Below, piece after piece: positions 17,979 through 27,734 of a stretch of 56,001 nucleotides of DNA. The position numbers and the translations under genes are program-made. How positions within the stretch are numbered: position 1 is the first letter of the stretch; each line of letters starts with the position of its first letter. The notes under the pieces were generated by a model that was given only the letters and a program-made list of their open reading frames with translations, searched no databases and had not been told where the DNA came from. The stretch is taken from NCBI GenBank assembly GCA_016845145.1, contig JAERTE010000011.1:1-56001 (forward strand), in the 5' to 3' direction. Source of the stretch: Rhodospirillaceae bacterium. Lineage in GTDB: Bacteria > Pseudomonadota > Alphaproteobacteria > Rhodospirillales > Casp-alpha2.

Positions 17979-18278
17979 ATGAGTTTGAAGACGCTGAAAT
18001 CGGCGCTCGAAACCGCATCAGGTGCTTCACCGGACCTGGATAGTCTGGTCGCTGAAACATTGCACGTCCGCGCTCGGGATTATTCATCGTCCGTCGACGA
18101 TTGTATCGAGTTGATCCACGAACTTTTTCCCGATTCCCATTGGCACCTTGGGCGTGCAGCAAATGGGGTGTCGATGTATGCGACGCTGGAAGAGGGCGGC
18201 CACAGAGAGGAACGTGACGGCGGGACGATTCCGTTGGTGCTGTTGTCAGTAATTGTGGCACATCTCGCGAGGCATTGA
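17979..18278 (+). CDS. Small protein resembling the phage ABA-sandwich domain
   Basis: The 99 aa product is last in the catabolic run, 29 bases after aroE, with a clear GGAGG ribosome-binding site. The layout RDYSSSVDDCIELIHELFPDS, a variable beta region, then IPLVLLSVIVAHLARH resembles the phage-encoded ABA-sandwich domain (Y-S/T-x-S-hydrophobic-D near the middle and an Ala/Leu-rich terminal helix). It has no recognisable enzyme motif. It may be a stray phage-derived gene that shares the transcript by position only. The family resemblance is by eye and uncertain. Confidence 0.6.
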   Translation: MSLKTLKSALETASGASPDLDSLVAETLHVRARDYSSSVDDCIELIHELFPDSHWHLGRAANGVSMYATLEEGGHREERDGGTIPLVLLSVIVAHLARH

Positions 18279-18318
18279 TCCGCGCGTTAGGTAACAGCCG
18301 CTGCGCGAGGCGTATCTT

Positions 18319-18519
18319 CTAATCATCGTTTTGGTGCTGCTCCTGCTCGTGGGCTCGGTCCTGCGGTGTTCGTCCTGCACCCAATGCAAACCAGAGCAGC
18401 ACGGACCCGATGCAACTGATCGCCACAGCTTCCAGGTACTGCCCTTGTAAGATCGTGAAAATGATCCATCCCAGCAAGCTGGCAATGATGATGACGATGA
18501 AAATCTTCGATGGTGTCAT
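18319..18519 (-). CDS. Small two-helix membrane protein
   Basis: The 66 aa product is MTPSKIFIVIIIASLLGWIIF... with two hydrophobic segments (about residues 6-24 and 30-48) and a charged, His- and Gln-rich tail. Its ATG at 18519 overlaps the stop of the homocysteine methyltransferase gene by four bases (ATGA), which is good evidence that it is translated and coupled to that gene. No family was recognised. A role as a small inner-membrane accessory protein is only a guess. Confidence 0.6.
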   Translation of the reverse strand: MTPSKIFIVIIIASLLGWIIFTILQGQYLEAVAISCIGSVLLWFALGAGRTPQDRAHEQEQHQNDD

Positions 18520-19391
18520 GTTGCGTCTTCCAGGTCGCGCAGGGCGCGGATATGCTCCGGTCCGACACCACAGCAGCCACCAATGATGCTGGCCCCCTTG
18601 GCTGCCCAATCGTCGGCGAATTGGCGGTAACGTTCCGGCGTCAGGTCGGCGCGGATGGGGCTCATGCCGGTGTTGGCTTCATGCGCGTCGGGCTTCGGCG
18701 GGAAGGCGTTGGCATAAACACCGACGGATATACCAGGCCCCAAATCTTGCCGGGCGCGCTCGACAGCGTCAGCCATGACCTCGGGCTGGGAACAATTGAA
18801 CAAAACCGCATCGACGCTTCGTTCGCGTGCCAGGGCCAGCGCATCGCCGAGGGCTTCTTTCGAGCGCAGTTTCGGGTTGCCGGCCTCGGGGTTGTCGTCT
18901 TCTAAGGTCAGCCCCAGCCACACGGGCTTGCCGCAACCGGCGAAGGCGCTCAGGAAAGCGTCCGCCTCGGCGATGGAGGAGGTCGTTTCCGCTAGCGCTA
19001 TGTCGGCATGCGGTAGTAGATGCGCACGGAACGTCGCCAACATGGCAGGCGCGCGTTCGGGGTCGAAGTTGTCCGGTCTGTAGGAGCCGAACAGCGGCGG
19101 CACGCCGGCCGCGACGCGGACACCGCTTTCGCCAGCATCGCGCGCCAACCGGCCGGCCATATCCAAAAGCTCGGCGCCACGTTCCGTGAAGGCATCCTCA
19201 CCGATATGGAACGGCACCACGGCGTAGGAGTTGGTGATGATGACGTCGGCACCGGATTCGACGAAGTCGCGGTGCGCTTGGGACACGAATTCAGGCGCGT
19301 CCATCAGTGTCAGCGCCGACCATTCGGGCTGGCGGAACGGTGCGCCGATGCGTGCCAGTTGGCGGCCCATGCCGCCATCGAGAATAATCAT
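18516..19391 (-). CDS. Homocysteine S-methyltransferase family protein
   Basis: The 291 aa TIM-barrel protein begins ILDGGMGRQL, as this family does. It carries the zinc-binding cysteines in FNCSQPEV and GGCCGVGPEHI. It transfers a methyl group to homocysteine, from S-methylmethionine in MmuM-like members or from betaine-type donors in others; it is too short for MetH. A good ribosome-binding site (GGAGAGGA) precedes the ATG. It is transcribed divergently from prpE across about 265 bases, in which no riboswitch was recognised. Confidence 0.88.
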   Translation of the reverse strand: MIILDGGMGRQLARIGAPFRQPEWSALTLMDAPEFVSQAHRDFVESGADVIITNSYAVVPFHIGEDAFTERGAELLDMAGRLARDAGESGVRVAAGVPPLFGSYRPDNFDPERAPAMLATFRAHLLPHADIALAETTSSIAEADAFLSAFAGCGKPVWLGLTLEDDNPEAGNPKLRSKEALGDALALARERSVDAVLFNCSQPEVMADAVERARQDLGPGISVGVYANAFPPKPDAHEANTGMSPIRADLTPERYRQFADDWAAKGASIIGGCCGVGPEHIRALRDLEDAT

Positions 19392-19656
19392 CGAAATTCC
19401 TCTCCAGACGACCAGTTCTTATTAGCTCAAAAAGATGATTTTGAATATCCATTGATTGCCGGGGGATTGACCGGGATCAAGGATTTTTTCGCCGATAACC
19501 ATCATGGTGCGCGGCACACATGGGGGTTATGCGAGGAGTTGAGATCGCGGTATTTGCCGCTAAACTGTTCGTAATGGGAAACAACCGAGCCCGCGCGCCT
19601 TCTATGGCGGGGAGGACGGGCCACCAAGCGCCGTACGTGCGGCAACGGGGAGAGAC

Positions 19657-21564
19657 ATGACCAACGCATATGATGACGCTCATTCACGTTCGCTCGAAGA
19701 CCCGGAAGGTTTCTGGGGCGAGGCGGCCAAGGAAATCGACTGGTACAAGCCCTGGGACAAGGTACTGGACGATAGCAACAAGCCGTTTTATCGCTGGTTT
19801 TCAGGTGCCGAGTGCAACACCTGCTACAACGCCATCGACCGTCATGTGGATAACGGTCGCGGTGATCAGGCAGCGATCATTTACGACAGCCCGGTCACCG
19901 GCGGCACGGTCAGGACCTACACATATGCGCAACTGTTGGACGAGGTATCGCGCTTTGCCGGTGTGCTGAAGGCGCGCGGTATCGGCAAGGGCGATCGCGT
20001 TATCGTCTATATGCCGATGGTGCCCGAAGCGGCGATCGCCATGTTGGCCTGTGCGCGGCTGGGCGCCGTTCACTCGGTGGTGTTCGGCGGGTTTGCGTCG
20101 AACGAATTGGCGGTGCGCATCGACGATGCGAAGCCAAAAGCCATTATATCGGCGACCTGTGGAATCGAGGTCAATCGTGTGATCGAGTATATGCCGCTGT
20201 TGAACGGCGCCATCGATATCGCACGCCACAAGCCCGATACCTGTGTGATTCTCGGCCGGCCCGAGGCCGAAGCCCAATTGACCGAAGGTCGCGACTTGGA
20301 CTGGGCGACGGCCATGGGAGGTGCCGAGCCCGCTGAGTGTGTCAGCGTGGCGGCGACCGACCCGCTTTATATCCTGTATACGTCGGGCACCACCGGCGAG
20401 CCGAAAGGTGTGGTGCGTGATAACGGCGGCCACATGGTGGCACTTAAATGGTCGATGAAGAACATTTACGACGTGGATCCGGGCGATGTGTTTTGGGCGG
20501 CGTCGGATGTGGGCTGGGTCGTGGGTCACAGCTACATCGTTTATGCACCGCTGCTGCATGGCGCGACATCTATTTTCTATGAAGGTAAGCCCGTGGGCAC
20601 GCCGGACGCCGGCGCATTCTGGCGGGTGATTTCCGAGCACAAGGTGAAGAGCCTGTTTACCGCTCCCACCGCGTTCCGCGCCATCAAACGCGAAGACCCG
20701 GAAGGCAAGCTGCTGGCCGACTATGACATGTCGAATTACAAAACGCTGTTTTTGGCGGGCGAGCGCCTGGACCCCGATACCCTGCATTGGGCCGAGGACA
20801 AACTGGGCGTGCCGGTGATCGATCATTGGTGGCAGACCGAGACCGGATGGCCGATCGCGTCGAACTGCTTAGGCCTGCATGCCTTCGATATCAAACCGGG
20901 TTCGCCGACCAAGGCTGTGCCGGGGTGGAACGTGCAGGTGCTGAGCGACGAAGGCGAGCCCGTGGCCGTCGGCGATATCGGCGCTATTGTCGTGAAATTG
21001 CCGTTGCCGCCTTCATCACTGCCGACGTTGTGGGAGAAAGACGAGTTGTTCAAGGAAAAGTATCTGGACGAGTTTCCCGGCTACTACTCCACCGCCGACG
21101 CCGGCATGATCGACGAAGACGGCTATCTCTACATCATGGCGCGCACCGACGATATCATCAACGTGGCCGGGCACCGGCTGTCGACGGGTGGCATGGAAGA
21201 GGTTTTGGCCGAGCATCCGGATGTCGCCGAATGCGCCGTCATCGGTGTTGAGGATCAGCTTAAGGGGCAATTGCCCGTCGGCTTTCTGGTGCTCAACGCA
21301 GGCACGGCCAAAGGTGGAGATGAGATTGTCGCCGAGACGGTGCAAATGGTGCGCGAGCGCATCGGCGCCGTGGCGGCCTATCGGACAGCGGTCGTTGTTG
21401 AACGGTTGCCGAAGACGCGGTCGGGCAAGATTCTGCGAGGCACCATGCAGAAAATTGCCGACCAACAGGACTACAAAATGCCGGCGACCATTGACGATCC
21501 CGCGATCTTGGGCGAGATCGACGATGCGTTGCAGACCATCGGTTACTCCAAAGCCAGGAGTTGA
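19657..21564 (+). CDS. prpE: Propionyl-CoA synthetase
   Basis: The 635 aa acyl-adenylate-forming enzyme has the ACS N-terminus (FWGEAAKEIDWYKPWDKVLD), the AMP-binding loop YTSGTTGEPKGVVRDNGGH, the WWQTETGWPI motif and the C-terminal catalytic Lys in PKTRSGKILR. The DNGGH variant after the P-loop is typical of PrpE/ACSS3 rather than acetyl-CoA synthetase. It activates propionate, and possibly acetate or butyrate, with ATP and CoA. Start ATG 19657 follows GGGGAGAG. The SDR gene after it is three bases away, so the two are probably co-transcribed. Confidence 0.9.
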   Translation: MTNAYDDAHSRSLEDPEGFWGEAAKEIDWYKPWDKVLDDSNKPFYRWFSGAECNTCYNAIDRHVDNGRGDQAAIIYDSPVTGGTVRTYTYAQLLDEVSRFAGVLKARGIGKGDRVIVYMPMVPEAAIAMLACARLGAVHSVVFGGFASNELAVRIDDAKPKAIISATCGIEVNRVIEYMPLLNGAIDIARHKPDTCVILGRPEAEAQLTEGRDLDWATAMGGAEPAECVSVAATDPLYILYTSGTTGEPKGVVRDNGGHMVALKWSMKNIYDVDPGDVFWAASDVGWVVGHSYIVYAPLLHGATSIFYEGKPVGTPDAGAFWRVISEHKVKSLFTAPTAFRAIKREDPEGKLLADYDMSNYKTLFLAGERLDPDTLHWAEDKLGVPVIDHWWQTETGWPIASNCLGLHAFDIKPGSPTKAVPGWNVQVLSDEGEPVAVGDIGAIVVKLPLPPSSLPTLWEKDELFKEKYLDEFPGYYSTADAGMIDEDGYLYIMARTDDIINVAGHRLSTGGMEEVLAEHPDVAECAVIGVEDQLKGQLPVGFLVLNAGTAKGGDEIVAETVQMVRERIGAVAAYRTAVVVERLPKTRSGKILRGTMQKIADQQDYKMPATIDDPAILGEIDDALQTIGYSKARS

Positions 21565-21567
21565 GCG

Positions 21568-22263
21568 GTGAGCGGCGGGGTTGCGCTGATTGTCGGCGCG
21601 GGGGCTGGATTAAGCGCCGCCCTGGCCCGGCGTCTCGCTGCGCGTGGCATGCACGTGGCATTGGCGGCACGCTCTACGGATAAATTGGGGCCGCTGGCGG
21701 CGGAGACGCAGGCCAGCGTGCATCAATGCGATGCCAGTGACCCGGCCCAAGTCGCGGCGTTGTTTGCCGCATTGGATACCGGTCCCGGCGCGCTCCAGCT
21801 GGTTGTCTACAACCCGAGCTACCGTCAGCGCGCCCCGTTTATCGAGCTTGATGCCGAAGAAGTGCGCAAGACCTTGATGATTACCTGCTATGGCGGTTTT
21901 CTGGTGGGGCAGGAGGCGGCCAAGCGAATGCTGAAGGCCGGCGGCGGTGCGATTTTGTTCACCGGCGCTTCGGCAAGCGTTAAGGGCTACAAATTGTCTG
22001 CGCCCTTTGCCATGGGCAAGTTCGGTCTCAGAGGCCTGGCGCAGAGCATGGCGCGGGAATTGGCGCCCCAGAACATTCATGTGGCGCATTTCGTCATTGA
22101 TGGCGGTATCGAGAAAGAGGGCGACCCCAGAAAAGACGCGCGCGGTGAAGATGGCTTGCTCGACCCCGGCGCCATAGCGGATAGCTATCTTCACGTCTAC
22201 GATCAGCCGCGAAGTGCCTGGACTTGGGAGTTGGAACTCCGGCCCTGGGTGGAAAACTTTTAG
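21568..22263 (+). CDS. SDR-fold protein with Phe in place of catalytic Tyr
   Basis: The 231 aa product has an SDR-type cofactor motif (VGAGAGLS), YNP instead of NAG (residues 81-83), and F147-A-M-G-K151 at the YxxxK position. The lysine is kept and the tyrosine replaced by Phe. This appears in a recognisable SDR subgroup with the VAHFVIDGGI segment, which is also present here. The start is GTG 21568, eight bases after a CCAGGAG ribosome-binding site that overlaps the end of prpE. Function is unknown; tight coupling to prpE suggests a short-chain acyl-CoA context. Confidence 0.8.
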   Translation: MSGGVALIVGAGAGLSAALARRLAARGMHVALAARSTDKLGPLAAETQASVHQCDASDPAQVAALFAALDTGPGALQLVVYNPSYRQRAPFIELDAEEVRKTLMITCYGGFLVGQEAAKRMLKAGGGAILFTGASASVKGYKLSAPFAMGKFGLRGLAQSMARELAPQNIHVAHFVIDGGIEKEGDPRKDARGEDGLLDPGAIADSYLHVYDQPRSAWTWELELRPWVENF

Positions 22264-22275
22264 AGCTGGAGCGTA

Positions 22276-22824
22276 TCAGAACCGGTAGCCGTAACGCAGG
22301 CCCAGCGTATCGAGGCCTTCGTTGGCATCTTGGGTGTAGGCGTTGGAAATATGGTCGAAATAGATCGACATAGCGTGCTTGCCGCCGAACCGGTAGCCGG
22401 CCTCCAGCGGGATATGGAACAGCAGCTTCGATCCGAGCGCCTTCATATCATTGGATCTTAAATCGGTATTGCCGTTATGGAGCGCGGCGCCAAGGCCAAT
22501 ACCGAAAAACAGATTTTCCGCGGTTTCATATTGCCACCGAAGTCCGCCGTAAATTTTTGATGTATCGCCGACACTGTTGATTGAGGCGCCTATCGCCGGG
22601 CGGACCGTACCGCTCAAAATCTCGGTGCTGGGCGCGAAGATCGCTTCGATATTGATATCTACACCGGATTCGCGCCGGAAACCGCTCCATAGATTGTCGG
22701 TATCATGGTGCAGAACGCCGAGTTTGAGCTCGTGCAATAATCCGGAATCTTTGCCATCCCCCGCTTTTGCGGACGTGGAAAAAAGCACGCCAAGAGCAAT
22801 CAATAGTGTCGCGAGTACCCGCAT
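22276..22824 (-). CDS. PagL-like lipid A deacylase / acyloxyacyl hydrolase family outer-membrane protein
   Basis: The 182 aa precursor has a signal peptide (MRVLATLLIALGVLFSTSAKA) and a beta-rich body ending in YGYRF with terminal aromatic Phe, as expected for a small outer-membrane beta-barrel. The FDHISNA segment matches the PagL catalytic His-x-Ser-Asn motif. The third, acidic residue is likely the Glu in NEGLD but its spacing differs from Pseudomonas PagL. It would remove an ester-linked acyl chain at position 3 of lipid A. ATG 22824 follows GGAAGG. It is convergent with the prpE-SDR unit, 12 bases apart. Confidence 0.82.
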   Translation of the reverse strand: MRVLATLLIALGVLFSTSAKAGDGKDSGLLHELKLGVLHHDTDNLWSGFRRESGVDINIEAIFAPSTEILSGTVRPAIGASINSVGDTSKIYGGLRWQYETAENLFFGIGLGAALHNGNTDLRSNDMKALGSKLLFHIPLEAGYRFGGKHAMSIYFDHISNAYTQDANEGLDTLGLRYGYRF

Positions 22825-22923
22825 CGGTTCATCCTTCCGGTCAATATTCGCTTGTAGCATTGAAAGCGTAGGCATGACCAGAGCGTATCTCGGCAATGTG
22901 AAATACAACAAATAACAAAATCA

Positions 22924-22951
22924 TTGAAAATGGGACGATACGCACTATATT
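22924..22951 (+). promoter_or_regulatory. Candidate sigma70 promoter for the CBS-domain gene
   Basis: TTGAAA at 22924-22929 and TATATT at 22946-22951 are separated by 16 bases, in an AT-rich stretch about 120 bases upstream of the CBS gene. Other AT-rich -10-like sequences lie closer, around 22980-23005, so the true start is uncertain. Confidence 0.35.
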
Positions 22952-23072
22952 CCGTTCATTCGCAACGTAATTGATCTTTACTTTATAATTGTTGAATATA
23001 TAAATTGTGGCCGCAAAAGTGCTGAATGTTGATGCAAGGGCGCAGCAGCACCGGCAGAGCAGGGAGACGAAA

Positions 23073-23507
23073 ATGCTGATTGAGGATGTTCTTGTTTATA
23101 AATCCAGTAAATTGGTGTCGATCCAGCCGGATGTGACCATCAGCGAAGCCATCGACGTACTGGCAGAGCATAACATCGGTGCATTGCCAGTTTGTAAAAT
23201 GGAAAACCGTTTGGTCGGTATTATCTCGGAGCGCGATATCGTGCGATTGCTTTCAGCACGCGGTGAAAGTCTCCTCGGTGCCAAGGTTGCTGACGTTATG
23301 ACGCGAGATGTATTTACATGCTCGCCTGCTGACGATGTCGAAGACGTCAAAGCCCAGATGAAAACAAAACGGATCCGGCATTTTCCTGTCGTTGAGGATG
23401 GCGTGTTGATTGATATCGTCAGTGCACGCGACGCCATGTTTGCCACTCTTGAAGAGTCGCTCAACCATCGCCGTACTCTGGCGACGGCATACGAGTTGGT
23501 GCGCTAA
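23073..23507 (+). CDS. CBS-domain-pair protein
   Basis: The 144 aa protein is a single Bateman module: two CBS motifs covering about residues 10-65 (VSIQPDVTISEAIDVLAEHNIGALPVC...GIISERDIVR) and 78-130 (VFTCSPADDVEDVKAQMKTKRIRHFPVV...DIVSARDAM). Stand-alone CBS pairs bind adenine nucleotides and act as energy or redox sensors on partner proteins. ATG 23073 is preceded by GGGAGACG; the longer frame from 23007 is less likely. It converges on a histidine kinase gene six bases away. Confidence 0.87.
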   Translation: MLIEDVLVYKSSKLVSIQPDVTISEAIDVLAEHNIGALPVCKMENRLVGIISERDIVRLLSARGESLLGAKVADVMTRDVFTCSPADDVEDVKAQMKTKRIRHFPVVEDGVLIDIVSARDAMFATLEESLNHRRTLATAYELVR

Positions 23508-23512
23508 AGTTC

Positions 23513-25144
<1,632 letters not shown>

Positions 25145-25303
25145 CAAAGTCCCTTTCCTGCCTTCGCAAATACGCACTCGATTGTATCAAGATTTTTCCG
25201 GGCTATCCGTCATAAATGCAATAACCCACGGTGAACGGCCATCTGGGGCGTGAAACCGATGCCCAAGCGGCGTAAGATGCCACCAGTTAATCGTGGAGGA
25301 AAT

Positions 25304-26092
25304 ATGCGCTTACAAGACAAAGTATGCCTCGTCACAGGTGCCGCGCGCGGCATTGGTGAAGCTTGCGCACGGCGTTTTGCCGCCGAGGGGGCCAAGGTTG
25401 TGATCGGCGATATCAATGCCGAGGGAGCTTTGGCGGTGGCGGCGTCTATCAATGAATCAGGCGGCGATTGCATGGGGCTCGCATGTGACGTCAGTGACAA
25501 GAACCAGATCGAAGAGCTTGTTGCAACGGCCGTTGAGGCGCATGGGCGCTTGGACGTGGCGTTAGCCAATGCAGCGCAATTGCATATGTCCGATATTCTG
25601 GACACCTCCGAGGACGATTATGATCGCATCATGGCGGTCAATCTGAAGGGATTTTTTCTAACCGATCAAGCGGCTGCCCGCCAGATGGCGGCGCAGACGG
25701 CGCGCGGAGAGAAAGGGGGATCGATTATCAACATGTCGTCGATCCAAGTGGACATCACACTGCCCAACATCCTCACTTATTCCATGTCCAAGGGTGGAAT
25801 TCGTAGCCTGACGATCTCCGCCTCGCTGGCGCTTGCCGATAAGGGGGTCCGGGTCAACGCCATCGCGCCGGGCTCTATCGGAACCGATATGGTGGCACAG
25901 TTGATGGTTGACGAGGCGGCGCGGGTGAAGATCATGTCGCGGACCCCGCTGGGACGGTTGGGCGAACCCGACGAAGTTGCGTCCCTGGCGGTATTTTTGG
26001 CCAGCGACGAGGCCGCATATATCACTGGAGAAACCATTACCATCGACGGTGGCCGCATGGGTCTCAACTATACCTGTCCGGTACCTGAGTAA
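25304..26092 (+). CDS. Short-chain dehydrogenase/reductase, catalytically complete
   Basis: The 262 aa classical SDR has TGAARGIG (residues 11-18), NAA in place of NAG (89-91), Ser145/146 in INMSSIQ, and Y159-S-M-S-K163. Asp36 in VIGDIN after the Rossmann fold suggests NAD preference. The C-terminus has the usual ITGETITIDGG. ATG 25304 follows GTGGAGGAA. The gene stands alone; its stop codon directly abuts the MITE-like element. The substrate is unknown. Confidence 0.88.
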   Translation: MRLQDKVCLVTGAARGIGEACARRFAAEGAKVVIGDINAEGALAVAASINESGGDCMGLACDVSDKNQIEELVATAVEAHGRLDVALANAAQLHMSDILDTSEDDYDRIMAVNLKGFFLTDQAAARQMAAQTARGEKGGSIINMSSIQVDITLPNILTYSMSKGGIRSLTISASLALADKGVRVNAIAPGSIGTDMVAQLMVDEAARVKIMSRTPLGRLGEPDEVASLAVFLASDEAAYITGETITIDGGRMGLNYTCPVPE

Positions 26093-26122
26093 TACCAAGT
26101 TACGATAATAATGACCTATTGA
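26093..26122 (+). repeat. Left terminal inverted repeat of the MITE-like element
   Basis: The first 23 bases match the reverse complement of 26331-26353 at 22 positions. The next seven (ending ATTGA) pair with the matching part of the right end at five of seven positions. Confidence 0.75.
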
Positions 26123-26323
26123 TATCGCTTGCGCAGCCCGTCGGGTAGGAGAAATGCCGCAGGCGATGCGGGGCATCGTCAAGGCTTTTCGACGCTCTCC
26201 GACGGGCTGCTCAAGCGACCGGGACGGCAGTTTTCCAAGGCTCTCGGTCAGCGTCGTGCACGGCTCGCGATGCCTCGCATCGCCACACCGCACACTCCTA
26301 GCCGAAAACCTTGGAAAACCGTC

Positions 26324-26353
26324 TCAATGCGTCATTATTATCGTAATTTGGTA
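26324..26353 (-). repeat. Right terminal inverted repeat of the MITE-like element
   Basis: This is the reverse-complement partner of 26093-26122. It ends only two bases before the GAGG-containing leader of the aminotransferase gene. Confidence 0.75.
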
Positions 26354-26368
26354 TTTGAGGAAACGATC

Positions 26369-27661
26369 ATGGATATGATGCAATTGGACGCCGACGGATT
26401 GGCAAGTGCCCAAGCGGCAGCTGAACAGTCATATGAGACATTACGCGGTCGCAATTTGGCGCTCGACATGACACGCGGCAAGCCCGCGCCCGACCAACTG
26501 GACCTTGCCGACGAAATGCTGACCATGGTTGGCGCCGGAGATACCGCTGGTGAAGACGGCACCGACTATCGCAACTACGGCATTTTGGCGGGCATCCCGG
26601 AAGCACGCACATTTTTTGCTGAGTATATGGACGTTGATCCCGCCGAGGTCGTGGTTGGCGGCAACTCCAGCTTGACCATGATGTACGACGCCATGGCCGG
26701 CGGCATGTTTTTCGGTATGCCGAGAGGGAATGACGATGCCGCCATGCCGTGGCGTGACCAAGGATCCATCAAGTTCATTTGTCCGGTGCCCGGCTATGAC
26801 CGACACTTTGCCATTTGCGAGCGGTTGGGCGTTGAGATGATTACGGTGGACATGACCCCCGACGGCCCCGACATGGATGCCGTTGAGGCGCTGGTGGCCG
26901 ATGATGCGTCGATCAAGGGCATGTGGTGCGTACCAAAGTACTCCAACCCGTCGGGCGAGACCTATAGCGACGAAACGGTCGACCGGTTGGCAGCCATGAC
27001 GGTAGCGGCGCCTGATTTCCGGATTTTCTGGGATAATGCCTATGCCGTGCACCATTTGGGTGCGGGACCGGCGCGGGTAAAAAACCTGCTGGCCGCGTGC
27101 AAGGCCGCAGGTAACCCTGATCGCGCCTTGATGTTCGGATCGACTTCCAAGATCACGCACGCAGGCGCCGGCGTTGCGGTGTTGGCCGCAAGTGAGGTCA
27201 ACGTCACCGACGCGCTTGAAAAGATGTTTTACGCGTCCATTGGGCCCGACAAGATCAACCAACTCCGCCACGTGCGGTTTTTCAAGGATATGGCGGGCCT
27301 TCTTTCCCATATGGATAAGCAGGCGGCGTTGCTCGGACCCAAATTCGCCGCCGTTGACGAGGCGCTTGAGCGGCACTTGGCTGGCAAGCGCATCGCGCGC
27401 TGGACCAAGCCCGAAGGCGGTTATTTCGTCAGTGTCGATGTATTGGACGGCTGTGCATCGGATATCATTTCCATGGCCGGCAAGGCGGGGGTTAAGCTTA
27501 CGCCGGCGGGCGCTACCTATCCCTACGGCAAAGACCCACACGACCGTAACATCCGATTGGCGCCAACCATGCCCAGCGTCGATGAGATCAAGACCGCCAT
27601 GGAAGTGTTTTGCACGTGCGTGGAATTGGTATGTGCGCGGAAACTTTCTGAGCTCACTTGA
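26369..27661 (+). CDS. PLP-dependent aminotransferase, aspartate aminotransferase type Ic-like
   Basis: The 430 aa protein is a fold-type I aminotransferase: an N-terminal LALDMTRGKPAPDQLDL segment, PKYSNPSGETYS, IFWDNAYAVHH (Asp and Tyr contacting PLP), and Schiff-base Lys261 in FGSTSKITHAGAG. This wording is characteristic of the divergent type Ic aspartate aminotransferase group rather than AspC or MocR regulators. The start ATG 26369 follows GAGGAAAC. The open frame continues upstream into the MITE but without protein similarity, so the element supplies only part of the leader. Confidence 0.85.
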   Translation: MDMMQLDADGLASAQAAAEQSYETLRGRNLALDMTRGKPAPDQLDLADEMLTMVGAGDTAGEDGTDYRNYGILAGIPEARTFFAEYMDVDPAEVVVGGNSSLTMMYDAMAGGMFFGMPRGNDDAAMPWRDQGSIKFICPVPGYDRHFAICERLGVEMITVDMTPDGPDMDAVEALVADDASIKGMWCVPKYSNPSGETYSDETVDRLAAMTVAAPDFRIFWDNAYAVHHLGAGPARVKNLLAACKAAGNPDRALMFGSTSKITHAGAGVAVLAASEVNVTDALEKMFYASIGPDKINQLRHVRFFKDMAGLLSHMDKQAALLGPKFAAVDEALERHLAGKRIARWTKPEGGYFVSVDVLDGCASDIISMAGKAGVKLTPAGATYPYGKDPHDRNIRLAPTMPSVDEIKTAMEVFCTCVELVCARKLSELT

Positions 27662-27734
27662 CTAGGGTCAATGAATTGCGTGTAGGGTTGCTTTAGACGG
27701 AAATTCCACTCGTGGGTTTTACGAAGGATTTTCC

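Larger units (their letters stand above)
26093..26353. mobile_element. MITE-like element with about 30 bp terminal inverted repeats
   Basis: The ends are near-perfect inverted repeats. The left end at 26093-26122 begins TACCAAGTTACGATAATAAT; the right end at 26324-26353 reads back as TACCAAATTACGATAATAAT, with three mismatches over 30 bases. The outermost TA on each side could be the duplicated TA target of IS630/Tc1-type transposition. Inside are further palindromes: GCCCGTCGG with CCGACGGGC, and GTTTTCCAAGG with CCTTGGAAAAC. At 261 bp with no coding capacity it cannot encode a transposase. It begins right after the SDR stop and ends 15 bases before the next start, so it could also act as a terminator or 5' structure. 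Confidence 0.75.

Noticed and set aside
19392..19656. Possible SAM riboswitch before the homocysteine methyltransferase
   Set aside because: I looked for SAM-II-like conserved blocks in the leader and did not find them.
19801..20826. 341-codon open frame on the minus strand
   Set aside because: It is antisense to prpE and has no recognisable motif or ribosome-binding site.
26441..27541. 366-codon open frame on the minus strand
   Set aside because: It is the mirror of the aminotransferase gene, whose PLP motifs are clear. His/Arg-rich low-information translation is typical of antisense GC-rich frames.
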